A stretch of 40,528 nucleotides of DNA. Source: an uncultured Actinomycetes bacterium (lineage in GTDB: Bacteria; Actinomycetota; Thermoleophilia; Miltoncostaeales; Miltoncostaeaceae). The stretch is from contig CALMXK010000056.1 of assembly GCA_937871165.1 (NCBI GenBank), positions 1 through 40,528 on the forward strand. The letters are read 5' to 3'. Both the position numbers and the translations under genes were made by a program. The notes below the pieces were generated by a model. It was not told where the DNA came from. It did not search any database and saw only the letters and a list, made by a program, of their open reading frames with translations. Below are positions 1 through 8,275 of the stretch, piece by piece. Position 1 is the first letter of the stretch; the number at the start of each line of letters is the position of its first letter.

Positions 1-69
1 TTTCAAGCAGAAGACGGCATACGAGATTCGCCTTAGTCTCGTGGGCTCGGAGATGTGTATAAGAGACAG
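1..69. other. Illumina Nextera P7 adapter, not genomic
   Basis: Bases 4-27 match the P7 flow-cell oligonucleotide (CAAGCAGAAGACGGCATACG then AGAT). Bases 28-35 (TCGCCTTA) are an i7 index, the one I know as Nextera N701, and 36-69 are the Nextera read-2 tail ending in the 19-base transposon mosaic end at 51-69. Read on the minus strand the adapter gives the peptide LLYTSPSPRD, a well-known contaminant at protein ends. The real genome starts at about base 70. Confidence 0.98.
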
Positions 70-617
70 TCCTTGGAACGCGTGAACGCCTCGCGTACGC
101 TCACCCCTTCGAAGATCAGGACCGGCAGGATCAGGTAGGTCGCGAGCGCCCAGCCGACGCCGATCACGGTCCCGATGATCTGGCCGACGATGCCGCCACG
201 CTCCTCGATCGCCCGGATGATCGACTGCACGACCACGGAGACCGCCGCCCATGGCGCGATCCTGCGGGCGTGGTCGGACGCGGCCCGCAGCGCGCTTGCC
301 ACCGTGGGATCGCCGCCGTTCATGCGCTCGTCGGCGGCACACATCAGCGCGACGTTGAAGAAGATGGCGATGTACGACAGCACGTAGCTGACGAGCGCGA
401 AGACCACCCACTCCAGCGGGCCCATGGCGTCGCGGACGGTGGCGGCCACGTCGATCAGCGCCCGGGCCTCGTCCCAAAACAGGCCGAAGAACGTCGCCGC
501 GATGACGGCGATCGCCGCGACGCCCGACAACAGCGGCAGCAGCAACAGACTGCCGTCGCGGCGAAGCACGTCCCAGGACATCCGTGTGAGGTGCAGTCCC
601 TTGCGAATCCGTTCCAT
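70..617 (-). CDS. DUF6159-like multi-pass membrane protein, 3' end lost
   Basis: About 182 residues are visible before the sequence runs into the adapter, so the C terminus is missing. The ATG at 617 is chosen because GGAGA lies 4 nt before it; the frame stays open further upstream without such a site. Hydrophobic segments fall at about residues 23-47, 70-92, 121-135 and 142-169. The N-terminal part (MSWDVLRRD followed by a run of leucines and the first membrane segment) resembles DUF6159 membrane proteins, whose function is unknown. It lies 56 nt downstream of the lipid kinase on the same strand and may be co-transcribed. The family call is from memory of the pattern and is moderate; that it is a real membrane protein is near certain. 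Confidence 0.75.
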
Positions 618-673
618 CGAATCTCCAAATCCGGTTGCAGTACCAACAGGTATCGGCACCCGCTCGCGGGGAG

Positions 674-1618
674 TCAACCCGCTTCGTGTTCGGCGATCGG
701 CACGGTGACCACGCGAAGCGCCGGTCCGGGCGTGAAACGGATGTCGGCGAACCGGCCGAGTGGCTCACCGTCGGCCTGAACCGCGATGGGATGGTCCACG
801 CGCACGGCGACCTCGCGCAACGCCCACCCGTCGTGAATGCCCTCGCGCCCGATGTGGCTTCCCGCCTGGAGACCGCCGCGGATCACCGTCGTCAAGTTGC
901 GCGGGCCGGTCTCCTCGATGCCCATCCAGCGAAGACGCCCGTCGAACGCGGCTCCCGGGGTCAGCTGCAGCGGACGCGCGCCGAAGAACGCGTACGGCGA
1001 ACCGGCGGCGACAATGACGGCCGAGAGTTCCAGCTCGTCGTCGTCGTCGGCCTGCATTGTGATGCACGGCGCACGGCGCGTGGAGCGCACCGCTTCGGCC
1101 ACCGAGACAAGCCCGAAACTCATCTGGCGCAGTGTCTGCTTGAGCAGCGGATGCGACTCGACCCGGTGGACGGTGTTCGCGTCGATTCCGACGCCGGCGT
1201 TCACGCAGAAGGTCCGGGTCAGCGTCTCGGTGTGCACCGCCCCGAGTCTGACGGTTCGGATCACCGGCGTCGCGAGTGCGGCGGCGAGAAGCGGAACAGC
1301 GTCGGTGGCGGGATGGGGCCACCCCATTGCGCGGGCGAAGACATTGGTGCTGCCGCCTGCGAGTGGAAGCAGCGCCACCGGTCCGTCGGCCAGCGCTCCC
1401 GCGATGTCGTTGACCGTTCCGTCGCCGCCGAGCGCAACCACGATGGTCGCCCCATCGGCCACCGCCTGGCGGGCCAGATCACCGGCGCGCATCTGGCGCG
1501 TGGTCTCATGCTCGGCCTCGAGCCCGTGTGCCGAGAGCGCCTTGACCACCTGGGCACGCAGCGGCCCGCGTGCTCGGGTTGCGGCCGGGTTCACGATCAG
1601 CACGACGCGGTCACTCAC
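674..1618 (-). CDS. Diacylglycerol kinase-family lipid kinase
   Basis: A 314-residue protein of the DAGK catalytic family (YegS/DgkB/LCB5-like), which phosphorylates diacylglycerol or a related lipid at the inner face of the membrane. The nucleotide-binding GGDGT motif is at residues 64-68, preceded by a VVLIVNPAA strand start and followed by the family's PLAGGSTNVFAR segment (normally P-x-GT-x-N-D-x-A-R; here the threonine and aspartate positions differ). The C-terminal half has the beta-sandwich pattern ending in VQADGEPLG. The GTG at 1618 overlaps the stop of the upstream hydrolase gene; a TTG at 1639 in the same frame is an alternative start. No signal or membrane segment is seen. The exact lipid substrate cannot be read from the sequence. 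Confidence 0.9.
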   Translation of the reverse strand: MSDRVVLIVNPAATRARGPLRAQVVKALSAHGLEAEHETTRQMRAGDLARQAVADGATIVVALGGDGTVNDIAGALADGPVALLPLAGGSTNVFARAMGWPHPATDAVPLLAAALATPVIRTVRLGAVHTETLTRTFCVNAGVGIDANTVHRVESHPLLKQTLRQMSFGLVSVAEAVRSTRRAPCITMQADDDDELELSAVIVAAGSPYAFFGARPLQLTPGAAFDGRLRWMGIEETGPRNLTTVIRGGLQAGSHIGREGIHDGWALREVAVRVDHPIAVQADGEPLGRFADIRFTPGPALRVVTVPIAEHEAG

Positions 1619-2309
1619 CGGCGAGTTCAACCCTCGCAAGAAATCCGGCGAGCATCCGGTCGAACGTCTCGGGCTGCTCCTTCATCACCCAGTGGGCGGC
1701 GCCCGGCACCCGCGCCAGGATCGCACCGGCGATCCCTCGAACGAGCTCATCCGACCGGGCCGGAGGGGTCAGGCGATCCTCGTCGCCAACCACCACCATG
1801 GTCGGCATCGCGATCTCATGCAGTCGATCCATCGCATTCCACGCGGCGCAGGCCTCGTAGTCCATCGCAAGCGTCTCGCCTCCGATGCGCGCGATGCGCT
1901 CGGCTTCCTCCTCCAGCGTCGCAGGCTCGATGTCGTGCCAGCCCCGGGTCAGCAGGCGGCGGGCCTCGATGGCCACGTCGGCTCGGGCGGCCACCGTCAA
2001 CGCCGGCGGGACGGGGATCTGAGCGCCGGTTCCGACCAGCACCAGCCCGTCGACCAGATCCGGTTCGTTCAGGGCGACCTGCAGCGCGATCGCCCCACCC
2101 AGGGAGTGGCCAACAAGCACGTTGGGCCCGGGAACGTCCGCGATCGCCGCGCCGACCCATTCCGCGTATCCGCCGACCGTCTGAAGCGGCGCGCCGACCG
2201 GGTGGCCCGGAAGGCCGATCACCATGCTTCCGTCAAAGCGCGGCTCCTGGAACTCCCAGCTCTCGATGCCGCCGCCTGATCCATGGATGAAGATTGGCCG
2301 AGGTGCCAT
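1611..2309 (-). CDS. Alpha/beta hydrolase
   Basis: A 232-residue alpha/beta-hydrolase fold enzyme. The oxyanion-hole segment HGSGGG is at residues 9-14, and the nucleophile elbow GHSLGG places the catalytic serine at 69. The acid is probably Asp178 in GDEDRL, and the base is His206 in PGAAHW. The size and compact cap fit small esterases or lactonases; the substrate is unknown. It is the first gene of a minus-strand operon with the lipid kinase, whose start overlaps its stop, which suggests a joint role in lipid metabolism (inference). The ATG at 2309 follows TAGGAT by 6 nt, so the mRNA is probably leaderless. Confidence 0.9.
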   Translation of the reverse strand: MAPRPIFIHGSGGGIESWEFQEPRFDGSMVIGLPGHPVGAPLQTVGGYAEWVGAAIADVPGPNVLVGHSLGGAIALQVALNEPDLVDGLVLVGTGAQIPVPPALTVAARADVAIEARRLLTRGWHDIEPATLEEEAERIARIGGETLAMDYEACAAWNAMDRLHEIAMPTMVVVGDEDRLTPPARSDELVRGIAGAILARVPGAAHWVMKEQPETFDRMLAGFLARVELAGE

Positions 2310-2315
2310 GGGTCC

Positions 2316-2321
2316 ATCCTA
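2316..2321 (-). promoter_or_regulatory. -10-like TAGGAT, leaderless start of the hydrolase operon
   Basis: On the minus strand TAGGAT is followed by GGACCC and then the ATG at 2309. Transcription starting about 7 nt after the hexamer would begin at the start codon. No clear -35 element is seen. Confidence 0.6.
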
Positions 2322-2373
2322 TGCTCACAACCACCCCGCGGCGGTCCACGGCAGGGGTCGATATGCGGTCTGG

Positions 2374-2379
2374 TAGCCT
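2374..2379 (+). promoter_or_regulatory. -10-like TAGCCT upstream of the HAD phosphatase-ileS unit
   Basis: TAGCCT ends 9 nt before the GTG at 2389 and no Shine-Dalgarno fits between. Together with the TAGGAT on the other strand it makes a compact divergent promoter region in the 79-nt gap. Confidence 0.55.
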
Positions 2380-2388
2380 GCCCGGTCT

Positions 2389-3042
2389 GTGAATCCCCTG
2401 CTTATCGCGTGCGACTTCGATGGGACCATCACGCAGCGCGACACACTCCATGTCATCGTGGAGGAGTTCGGAGATCTCGCCCTTTGGGATGAGATCGAGC
2501 CCCGTCTGCGAAGCGGCGCCATGAATGTCGAGCAGGCCTTGCAGGCCGAATTCGACAGCGTTCGCGTGGACGTGGCGGATGTCCACCGGGTCGTCGCCGA
2601 ACATGCGCCGGTCCGCCCCGGATTCCGCGACTTCGTGGAGTGGGCGACGGCCGCGGGGCATCAGGTGCTGGTGTGTTCCAACGGCTTTCGCTCAGTGATC
2701 GAGCCGGTGCTCGCCGGGCAGGGTCTCGACCTGGAGCTCGTGGCGAACGACGCTCGGTTCGATCGGTCCGGCACGACGATCATCTGGGACGACCGCGGCA
2801 CGCGCTGTGAGCTGTGCGACCGTCCGTGCAAGCGGGGCCCGATGCGCGAGTATGCAAACGGGCGACGCATTGCCATGATTGGCGACGGGATTTCGGACCG
2901 ATGCGGTTCGGGGATCGCCGACATCGTCTTCGCTCGCGCGGGACTTGCCGAGGATCTGGCCGCCCAGGGCCGAGAGTTCTTTCCGTTTAACGATTTCCAC
3001 GACGTGCGCGCCGGATTTGCGCGCCTGGAGGATGACGCGTGA
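2389..3042 (+). CDS. MtnX-like HAD-IB phosphatase
   Basis: A 217-residue haloacid-dehalogenase phosphatase. Motif I DFDGT has the nucleophile Asp9 and Asp11, motif II is SNG at 97-99, the motif III lysine is probably Lys148, and motif IV is GDGISD at 165-170. The overall pattern is closest to the MtnX / phosphoserine-phosphatase-like branch (MtnX acts on 2-hydroxy-3-keto-5-methylthiopentenyl-1-phosphate in methionine salvage), but no other salvage genes are nearby, so the substrate is open. A cysteine-rich stretch CELCDRPC (140-147) precedes the lysine and might hold a metal or a disulfide. The GTG start at 2389 is supported by the -10-like hexamer just before it. Its stop overlaps the ileS start as GTGA. 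Confidence 0.85.
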   Translation: MNPLLIACDFDGTITQRDTLHVIVEEFGDLALWDEIEPRLRSGAMNVEQALQAEFDSVRVDVADVHRVVAEHAPVRPGFRDFVEWATAAGHQVLVCSNGFRSVIEPVLAGQGLDLELVANDARFDRSGTTIIWDDRGTRCELCDRPCKRGPMREYANGRRIAMIGDGISDRCGSGIADIVFARAGLAEDLAAQGREFFPFNDFHDVRAGFARLEDDA

Positions 3043-6000
3043 GTTGGCGTTCGCTACCCGCGGTGGTCGGGTCCGATGGAGGATGGGACGCGATGGAGCA
3101 GGCTGTCCTCGCGCGCTGGCGTGAGGACCAGGTCTTCGCGAAGAGTCTCGAGCTGCGCAAGGACGGCGAGCCGTTCGTGTTCTACGAGGGGCCGCCGACG
3201 GCAAACGGGCGGCCCGGAAGTCACCACGTGCTCTCGCGCGTGTTCAAGGACATCTTCCCGCGCTTCCAGACGATGCAGGGGCGCTTCGTGGAGCGTCGCG
3301 CGGGCTGGGACTGTCACGGCCTGCCGGTGGAGATCGAGGTCGAAAAGCAACTCGGCATCAGCGGCAAGCCCGAGATCGAAGCGTTCGGCATCGCGGAGTT
3401 CAACGCGCGGTGTCGCGAGTCGGTCAGCGGCTACCTGGACGAGTGGGAGCGCCTGACCGAGCGGATCGGCTTCTGGGTGGACATGTCCACGGCCTATCGC
3501 ACGATGGACGCCACGTACGTCGAGTCGGTGTGGTGGAGTCTCGCCGCGTTGTGGGACAAGGGTCTGATCTACGAGGCCGACAAGGTGGTGCCGTACTGCC
3601 CGCGTTGCGGCACGGCGCTGTCGAGCCATGAGGTGGCGCAGGGCTACAAGGATGTCGACGACCCGTCGATCTTCGTGCGCTTCCCGTTGACGGACGACCC
3701 GACGCTCAGCCTGCTGGTGTGGACCACGACGCCCTGGACGCTGCCGAGCAACCAGGCCGCCGCGATCCATCCGAACGTGACCTACGCCGAGGTCGACAAC
3801 GGCGGCGATCGCCTGATCCTCGCGAAAGCACTGGTGGACAAGGTGTTCGGCGAGGGCACCCCCGTGGTCCGCGAGATCGCCGCGTCCGACCTGGTCGGTC
3901 GCACCTACGACCCCCCGTTCCCGTTCGTCCCCGGTGCGCACCGCATCGTGTCCGCCGACTTCGTGACAACGGAGGACGGCACCGGCATCGTGCACATCGC
4001 CCCGGCATTCGGCGAGGACGACATGGCCGTCGGTCGCGCAAACGACCTGCCGCTCACCAACCCGGTGGACAAGCAGGGTCTGTTCACCGAACAGATCACC
4101 GGCTTCGCGGGTCGGTTCGTGAAGGACGCCGACCGCGACCTGATCGCGGATCTCAACAGTCGCGGACGCCTCTTTCGCGAGCTGACCTACACCCACACCT
4201 ATCCGCACTGCTGGCGCTGCGCCACGCCGCTGCTCTACTACGCCAAGCCGTCCTGGTACATCCGCACCACCGACGTGCGCGAGCGCATGATGGAGCTCAA
4301 CCAGACGGTCGGGTGGCATCCGTCCCGGGTGCGCGACGGGCGGTTCGGTCGCTGGCTCGAGGACAACGTGGACTGGGCGATCTCGCGGGAGCGCTACTGG
4401 GGCACACCCCTGCCGCTGTGGCGCTGCGACGAGTGTTCGCAGATCACGGCGGTCGGCGGGTTCGACGACCTGCGTGCCAAGGCGGTCAATCCTCCGGGCG
4501 AGGACTTCGATCCGCACCGGCCCTACGTCGACGACGTGGTCGTGCGGTGCGCGTGCGGTGGCGAGGCCCACCGTGTGCCCGAAGTGATCGACGTCTGGTA
4601 CGACAGCGGCGCCATGCCGTTCGCCCAGCAGCACTACCCGTTCTCCGGTGAGCAGGCGCTCGAGGGCAAGTTTCCGGCCGACTACATCTGCGAGGCGCAG
4701 GACCAGACGCGCGGGTGGTTCTACTCGCTGCACGCGGAGGCCACGATGCTGTTCGACAGCGTCGCCTACCGCAACGTCGTGTGTCTGGGTCACATCCTCG
4801 ACACCGACGGCCAGAAGATGAGCAAGACCAAGGGCAACGTCATCGAGCCGTGGACGGTGCTCGACAAGTACGGGGCGGACCCGTTTCGCTGGTACCTGCT
4901 CACGGCGCAGCAGGCCGGTGAGTCGTTTCGCTTCAGTCTGGACGCCATCGAAGAGGCCATGCGCCGCTTCCTGCTCACCGTGTGGAACACCTACTCGTTC
5001 CTCGTCACCTACGCGTCGCTTCCCGACGGGTGGTCGCCCGAGATGGGCGCGCCCGAGGTGGCCGACCGTCCGGCGATCGACCAGTGGGCGCTTGCGCGCT
5101 TGGACGAGACGGTGGACGAGGTGACGGCGCAGCTCGCGGACTATGACGCTGCGACCGCCGGTCGCGCCATCGCGAACTTCGTGGACGAGCTCTCCAACTG
5201 GTACGTGCGCACGTGTCGTCGCCGCTTTTGGCGTTCTGACGACCGTGCCGATCAGCAGGCCGCCTTCGCCACCTTGCACGAGTGCCTTGCCACCACGGCC
5301 AAGTTGCTTGCACCGTTTTGTCCGTTCCTGGCGGACGAGATGTACGTCAACCTCGTGGCGGCCCATGACTCGGCCGCCCCGTCGAGTGTGCACCTGGTCG
5401 ACTGGCCCACCTCGGGCGGACGCGCCGACCCGCAGCTGGTGCACGCGATGGACGAGGTTCGTCGCGCGGTCTCACTCGGCCGCTCCGCACGGAAGGAAGC
5501 GAAGATCCGTGTACGCCAGCCGCTCGCCGAGGCGGTGGTCGCATGCGCTCCGGCCGACGCAGCCGCGATGGACGCCCACACCGGCCTGATCGCCGACGAG
5601 TTGAACGTCAAGTCGGTGCGCTTCGTGACCGACCCGGCCGATCTGCTGCACGTCACCATCAAGCCGAACTACCGCACGCTCGGGCCGCGCTTCGGCAAGT
5701 CCATGCCCGACGTTGCGACAGCGTTCGGTGCCTTGGACGGGCCGACGGTCGTCAACGCACTCGACGGCGGCGACTCGGTGTCCATCACCGTCGCCGGTGA
5801 GTCGCACGCCATCGGCGGCGACGATGTGCTGCGCGAAGTGCATCCGTCGGAGGGCTACGTGGTTGCCAACGACGGGCCGGTTGCCGTGGGTCTCGCCACC
5901 GAGCTGAACGACGATCTGCGGTTGGAAGGCCTCGCCCGCGAAGTCATCCACGCGGTGCAGGCCGCGCGCAAGGCCGCGGGACTTCGGGTTGAGGAGCACA

Positions 6001-6197
6001 TCCTTTTGCACCTGGACGGTTCCGGTGCGATCCGCGAGGCGGTGCACGCACACGGGGCGCACATCCAGTCGGAGACCCTCAGCGATGAGATCTCGATCGG
6101 CCATGGCGCGCCGTTTGCGGGCATCCATCGCGAGGAGCACGTGCTCGACGGCGAGCCGCTCGCAGTACGGCTCGATCGGGTCGCGACCGCCGGATAG
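3039..6197 (+). CDS. ileS: Isoleucyl-tRNA synthetase, long eukaryote-like type
   Basis: A 1052-residue class I synthetase that charges tRNA-Ile in the cytoplasm. The adenylate site appears as PTANGRPGSHHVL (residues 53-65, the HIGH-equivalent), followed by the GWDCHGLPVE block. The editing (CP1) domain occupies roughly 190-400, and the KMSKT signature is at 593-597. WYDSGAMPF lies before it and an anticodon-binding helical domain follows. The length and the form of these motifs fit the IleS2-type enzymes found in actinomycetes, archaea and eukaryotes, a group generally insensitive to mupirocin. The GTG at 3039 overlaps the stop of the phosphatase gene by four bases, so translation is probably coupled. 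No T-box leader is seen in front of the pair. A hairpin follows the stop codon. Confidence 0.97.
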   Translation: MSWRSLPAVVGSDGGWDAMEQAVLARWREDQVFAKSLELRKDGEPFVFYEGPPTANGRPGSHHVLSRVFKDIFPRFQTMQGRFVERRAGWDCHGLPVEIEVEKQLGISGKPEIEAFGIAEFNARCRESVSGYLDEWERLTERIGFWVDMSTAYRTMDATYVESVWWSLAALWDKGLIYEADKVVPYCPRCGTALSSHEVAQGYKDVDDPSIFVRFPLTDDPTLSLLVWTTTPWTLPSNQAAAIHPNVTYAEVDNGGDRLILAKALVDKVFGEGTPVVREIAASDLVGRTYDPPFPFVPGAHRIVSADFVTTEDGTGIVHIAPAFGEDDMAVGRANDLPLTNPVDKQGLFTEQITGFAGRFVKDADRDLIADLNSRGRLFRELTYTHTYPHCWRCATPLLYYAKPSWYIRTTDVRERMMELNQTVGWHPSRVRDGRFGRWLEDNVDWAISRERYWGTPLPLWRCDECSQITAVGGFDDLRAKAVNPPGEDFDPHRPYVDDVVVRCACGGEAHRVPEVIDVWYDSGAMPFAQQHYPFSGEQALEGKFPADYICEAQDQTRGWFYSLHAEATMLFDSVAYRNVVCLGHILDTDGQKMSKTKGNVIEPWTVLDKYGADPFRWYLLTAQQAGESFRFSLDAIEEAMRRFLLTVWNTYSFLVTYASLPDGWSPEMGAPEVADRPAIDQWALARLDETVDEVTAQLADYDAATAGRAIANFVDELSNWYVRTCRRRFWRSDDRADQQAAFATLHECLATTAKLLAPFCPFLADEMYVNLVAAHDSAAPSSVHLVDWPTSGGRADPQLVHAMDEVRRAVSLGRSARKEAKIRVRQPLAEAVVACAPADAAAMDAHTGLIADELNVKSVRFVTDPADLLHVTIKPNYRTLGPRFGKSMPDVATAFGALDGPTVVNALDGGDSVSITVAGESHAIGGDDVLREVHPSEGYVVANDGPVAVGLATELNDDLRLEGLAREVIHAVQAARKAAGLRVEEHILLHLDGSGAIREAVHAHGAHIQSETLSDEISIGHGAPFAGIHREEHVLDGEPLAVRLDRVATAG

Positions 6198-6225
6198 GCG
6201 ACCGTCGTCGACACCCGCGGGTGAA

Positions 6226-6250
6226 TCGGGGGCCGCTCGTCGGCCCCCGA
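6226..6250 (+). terminator. Hairpin downstream of ileS
   Basis: A perfect 9-bp stem (TCGGGGGCC / GGCCCCCGA) encloses a 7-nt loop, 28 nt after the ileS stop. No U-tract follows, so termination rather than RNA processing is an inference from position. Confidence 0.55.
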
Positions 6251-6345
6251 TGCGCCCCGGCGATGTTCCTGCGCCCGATCCGGACTGCCGTTCAGTGATC
6301 TGGAAGGCGCCGCAAATCAGTGTTTTCCGCGGTGTCGCCGCCCGT

Positions 6346-6351
6346 TAGGAT
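6346..6351 (+). promoter_or_regulatory. -10-like TAGGAT, leaderless start of ppk2
   Basis: TAGGAT ends 6 nt before the ATG at 6358. The interval GACGTG has no ribosome-binding site. The same hexamer and spacing occur before the hydrolase at 2309. Confidence 0.6.
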
Positions 6352-6357
6352 GACGTG

Positions 6358-7227
6358 ATGGGCAACAATAAAAACGGGACTCGCGACGCGCCGCCACCGA
6401 AGCGCAAGAAGATGGATCGCCAGATCTACGAGACGGAGCTGCTGAAGCTGCAGGCTGAGCTCGTGGAGATGCAGGAGTGGATCCGAAGCACGGGCCAGCG
6501 ACTCGTCGTGGTCTTCGAGGGACGTGACGCCGCGGGCAAGGGCGGGGCCATCAAGCGCATGGTCGAGTACCTCAACCCGCGCGTGTGTCAGATCGTTGCG
6601 CTCCCGATGCCGACCGATCGTGAGCGCACGCAGTGGTACTTCCAGCGCTACATCCCGCATCTGCCGGCCGCCGGCGAGATCCGGCTGTTCGACCGGTCGT
6701 GGTACAACCGCGCCGGTGTCGAGCACGTGATGGGGTACTGCACCCCGCAGCAGCATCGGCGCTTCCTGCACCAGGTGCCGATCTTCGAACGCATGCTGAT
6801 CGAAGAGGGCATCATCTTGCGCAAGTACTGGTTCAGCGTGAGCGACGCCGAGCAGCAGAAGCGGTTCAAGTCGCGGCTGACCGACCCCATGCGGCAGTGG
6901 AAGCTGTCGCCCACCGACATGGAATCCCTGACTCGGTGGGAGGACTACTCACGCGCCAAGGACGAGATGTTCGTGCACACGGACATCCCCGAGGCGCGCT
7001 GGAACGTGGTGGAGAGCGAGGACAAGAAGCGCGCCCGCCTCAACATGATCCATCACCTGCTGAGCTCGATTCCGTACGAGAAGGTGGACCGCCCCGCGCT
7101 CAAGTTGCCGAAGCGGCCCGAGTCGACCGGCTACCAGCGAACCGATCGAGGGCTGCAGCTCGAGGTGCCGGACTTTTCGGCGACGGTCGACGGCGAGCCG
7201 GCCGTCGACTACGACCGGGAGTCGTAA
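6358..7227 (+). CDS. ppk2: Polyphosphate kinase 2 (PPK2 family)
   Basis: A 289-residue PPK2 that moves phosphate between polyphosphate and a nucleoside mono- or diphosphate. The Walker A motif GRDAAGKGG is at 55-63 and the Walker B / lid segment FDRSWYNRAG at 111-120. The lid continues with ERMLIEEGI and the RLTDPMRQWKLSP block typical of one-domain PPK2 enzymes. A basic N-terminal tail (KRKK, 15-18) precedes the core, and the last 40 residues are acidic and probably disordered. The ATG at 6358 is chosen over the overlapping GTG at 6355 because of the leaderless spacing. It converges on the AraC-type gene with only 6 nt between them. Whether it favours AMP, ADP or GDP is not clear from reading. 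Confidence 0.93.
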   Translation: MGNNKNGTRDAPPPKRKKMDRQIYETELLKLQAELVEMQEWIRSTGQRLVVVFEGRDAAGKGGAIKRMVEYLNPRVCQIVALPMPTDRERTQWYFQRYIPHLPAAGEIRLFDRSWYNRAGVEHVMGYCTPQQHRRFLHQVPIFERMLIEEGIILRKYWFSVSDAEQQKRFKSRLTDPMRQWKLSPTDMESLTRWEDYSRAKDEMFVHTDIPEARWNVVESEDKKRARLNMIHHLLSSIPYEKVDRPALKLPKRPESTGYQRTDRGLQLEVPDFSATVDGEPAVDYDRES

Positions 7228-7233
7228 CACGGG

Positions 7234-8115
7234 CTACCCGGTCTGGACGTTCTCCCGGCGCTGGGCGGCCCGGTAGTCGCTCGGCGCCGCGCCGCGGTTG
7301 CGCTTGAACGCCCGTGAGAAGTACAGCTGGTCGCGAAAGCCGGTGCGGTAGGCGATCTCGCCGATCGACAGGTCGCTGAACAACAGCAGGCGCGATGCCT
7401 CGAGCATCACCCGGTCGGAAATCAGCTCCTTCGTGGTTCGCCCCGACGCCTCGACAAGCGCACGCGAAAGCGCCGCCGCCGGCACCCGCAGCGCCTGGGC
7501 GTAGTGCGCGGCGTCGTGGTGGCGCGCGAAGTCCGTCTCCAGTTGGGCGCTGAAGCGGCGGTGCAGCTGAACGGCGTTGTCGGCAACAACCGGCCGCTCC
7601 GCCTGCGAGGCCGCGAGCCAACGCTCCACGAGCAGCAGGATCGTGGCGAGCAGATGCCGCTCCACATCCAGACTCGCACTGTCGGGAGGGCGTGCGAGTT
7701 CCGCGGTGAGCGCCGACACGAGCGCATTCATGTGCGTCGAATCGGAGGGTGGAACCGTCGCCACCTGGCAGCGTGGGGTGTGCAGGATCCAGGCGAGTCC
7801 ACCGCAGTCGGCGAGCATCTCCTCCCGAAAGCGCACCACCGCGCCGACCAGGTCGACTCCTCGCTCAAGCACATGGACCTGACCACGTCCAATGATCGTG
7901 ACCGAGCCCGGGGTGAACCCGGCCACGGCGCCGTCGATACGGTGGTGCCCCTCTCCGGAGCACACCCACAAGAGCTCGTGGTAGTCGTGACGGTGGGGGT
8001 CGCGAGCACCGTCGGCGCCGTCGCCGATCGCGGTGTTGCGGAACTGCATCACCTCGATCATCGCGTCGGGCCGCGCCAGCTTGTCCATCGGCAAGTTCGC
8101 GCGGTGGGGCGTCAT
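7234..8115 (-). CDS. AraC-family transcriptional regulator
   Basis: A 293-residue regulator. The N-terminal half has a cupin-like ligand-binding fold, with the metal-site-like HRHDYHELLWV near residue 42 and a second beta segment (FTPGSVTIIGRGQVHVL). The C-terminal 100 residues hold two helix-turn-helix motifs. The first has IAYRTGF, and the second carries the signature DQLYFSRAFKRNRGAAPSDY near the end. The inducer is unknown. It is divergent from the glycosyltransferase, with 160 nt between them, and so may act on that gene or on itself (inference). The ATG at 8115 has no clear ribosome-binding site; Met10 is a possible later start. Confidence 0.9.
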   Translation of the reverse strand: MTPHRANLPMDKLARPDAMIEVMQFRNTAIGDGADGARDPHRHDYHELLWVCSGEGHHRIDGAVAGFTPGSVTIIGRGQVHVLERGVDLVGAVVRFREEMLADCGGLAWILHTPRCQVATVPPSDSTHMNALVSALTAELARPPDSASLDVERHLLATILLLVERWLAASQAERPVVADNAVQLHRRFSAQLETDFARHHDAAHYAQALRVPAAALSRALVEASGRTTKELISDRVMLEASRLLLFSDLSIGEIAYRTGFRDQLYFSRAFKRNRGAAPSDYRAAQRRENVQTG

Positions 8116-8210
8116 GGTCGGACTCTGCCAGCTGGCGAGCCCTCACGCCGGGGCCGGGGCAGATGTCCCAGGACGCGCATTGTCCCTGCATCTGCGCTGG
8201 GCGGCGGGCG

Positions 8211-8216
8211 TATCAT
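8211..8216 (+). promoter_or_regulatory. Possible -10 hexamer for the glycosyltransferase
   Basis: TATCAT is the best -10 match in the 160-nt divergent gap. It would give a 5' leader of about 50 nt. No -35 partner lies at normal spacing, so this is a weak call. Confidence 0.3.
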
Positions 8217-8275
8217 GCGGGCGATGTCGGCCCCTTCCCCGCGCCTTGGGCGTTGCACACCGGTTGCCGATCGTC

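Noticed and set aside
33-677. 214-residue version of the first membrane protein
   Set aside because: Its last codons are adapter sequence, and its first 20 residues precede a better start with a ribosome-binding site at 617.
635-2290. Long plus-strand open frame opposite the lipid kinase and hydrolase
   Set aside because: Low-complexity Arg/Pro/Ser-rich translation. The minus strand carries recognisable catalytic motifs.
3054-5444. 796-codon open frame antisense to ileS
   Set aside because: It lies opposite a clear synthetase gene. Its Arg/His/Val-rich sequence matches no family and is the usual shadow of GC-rich codon usage.
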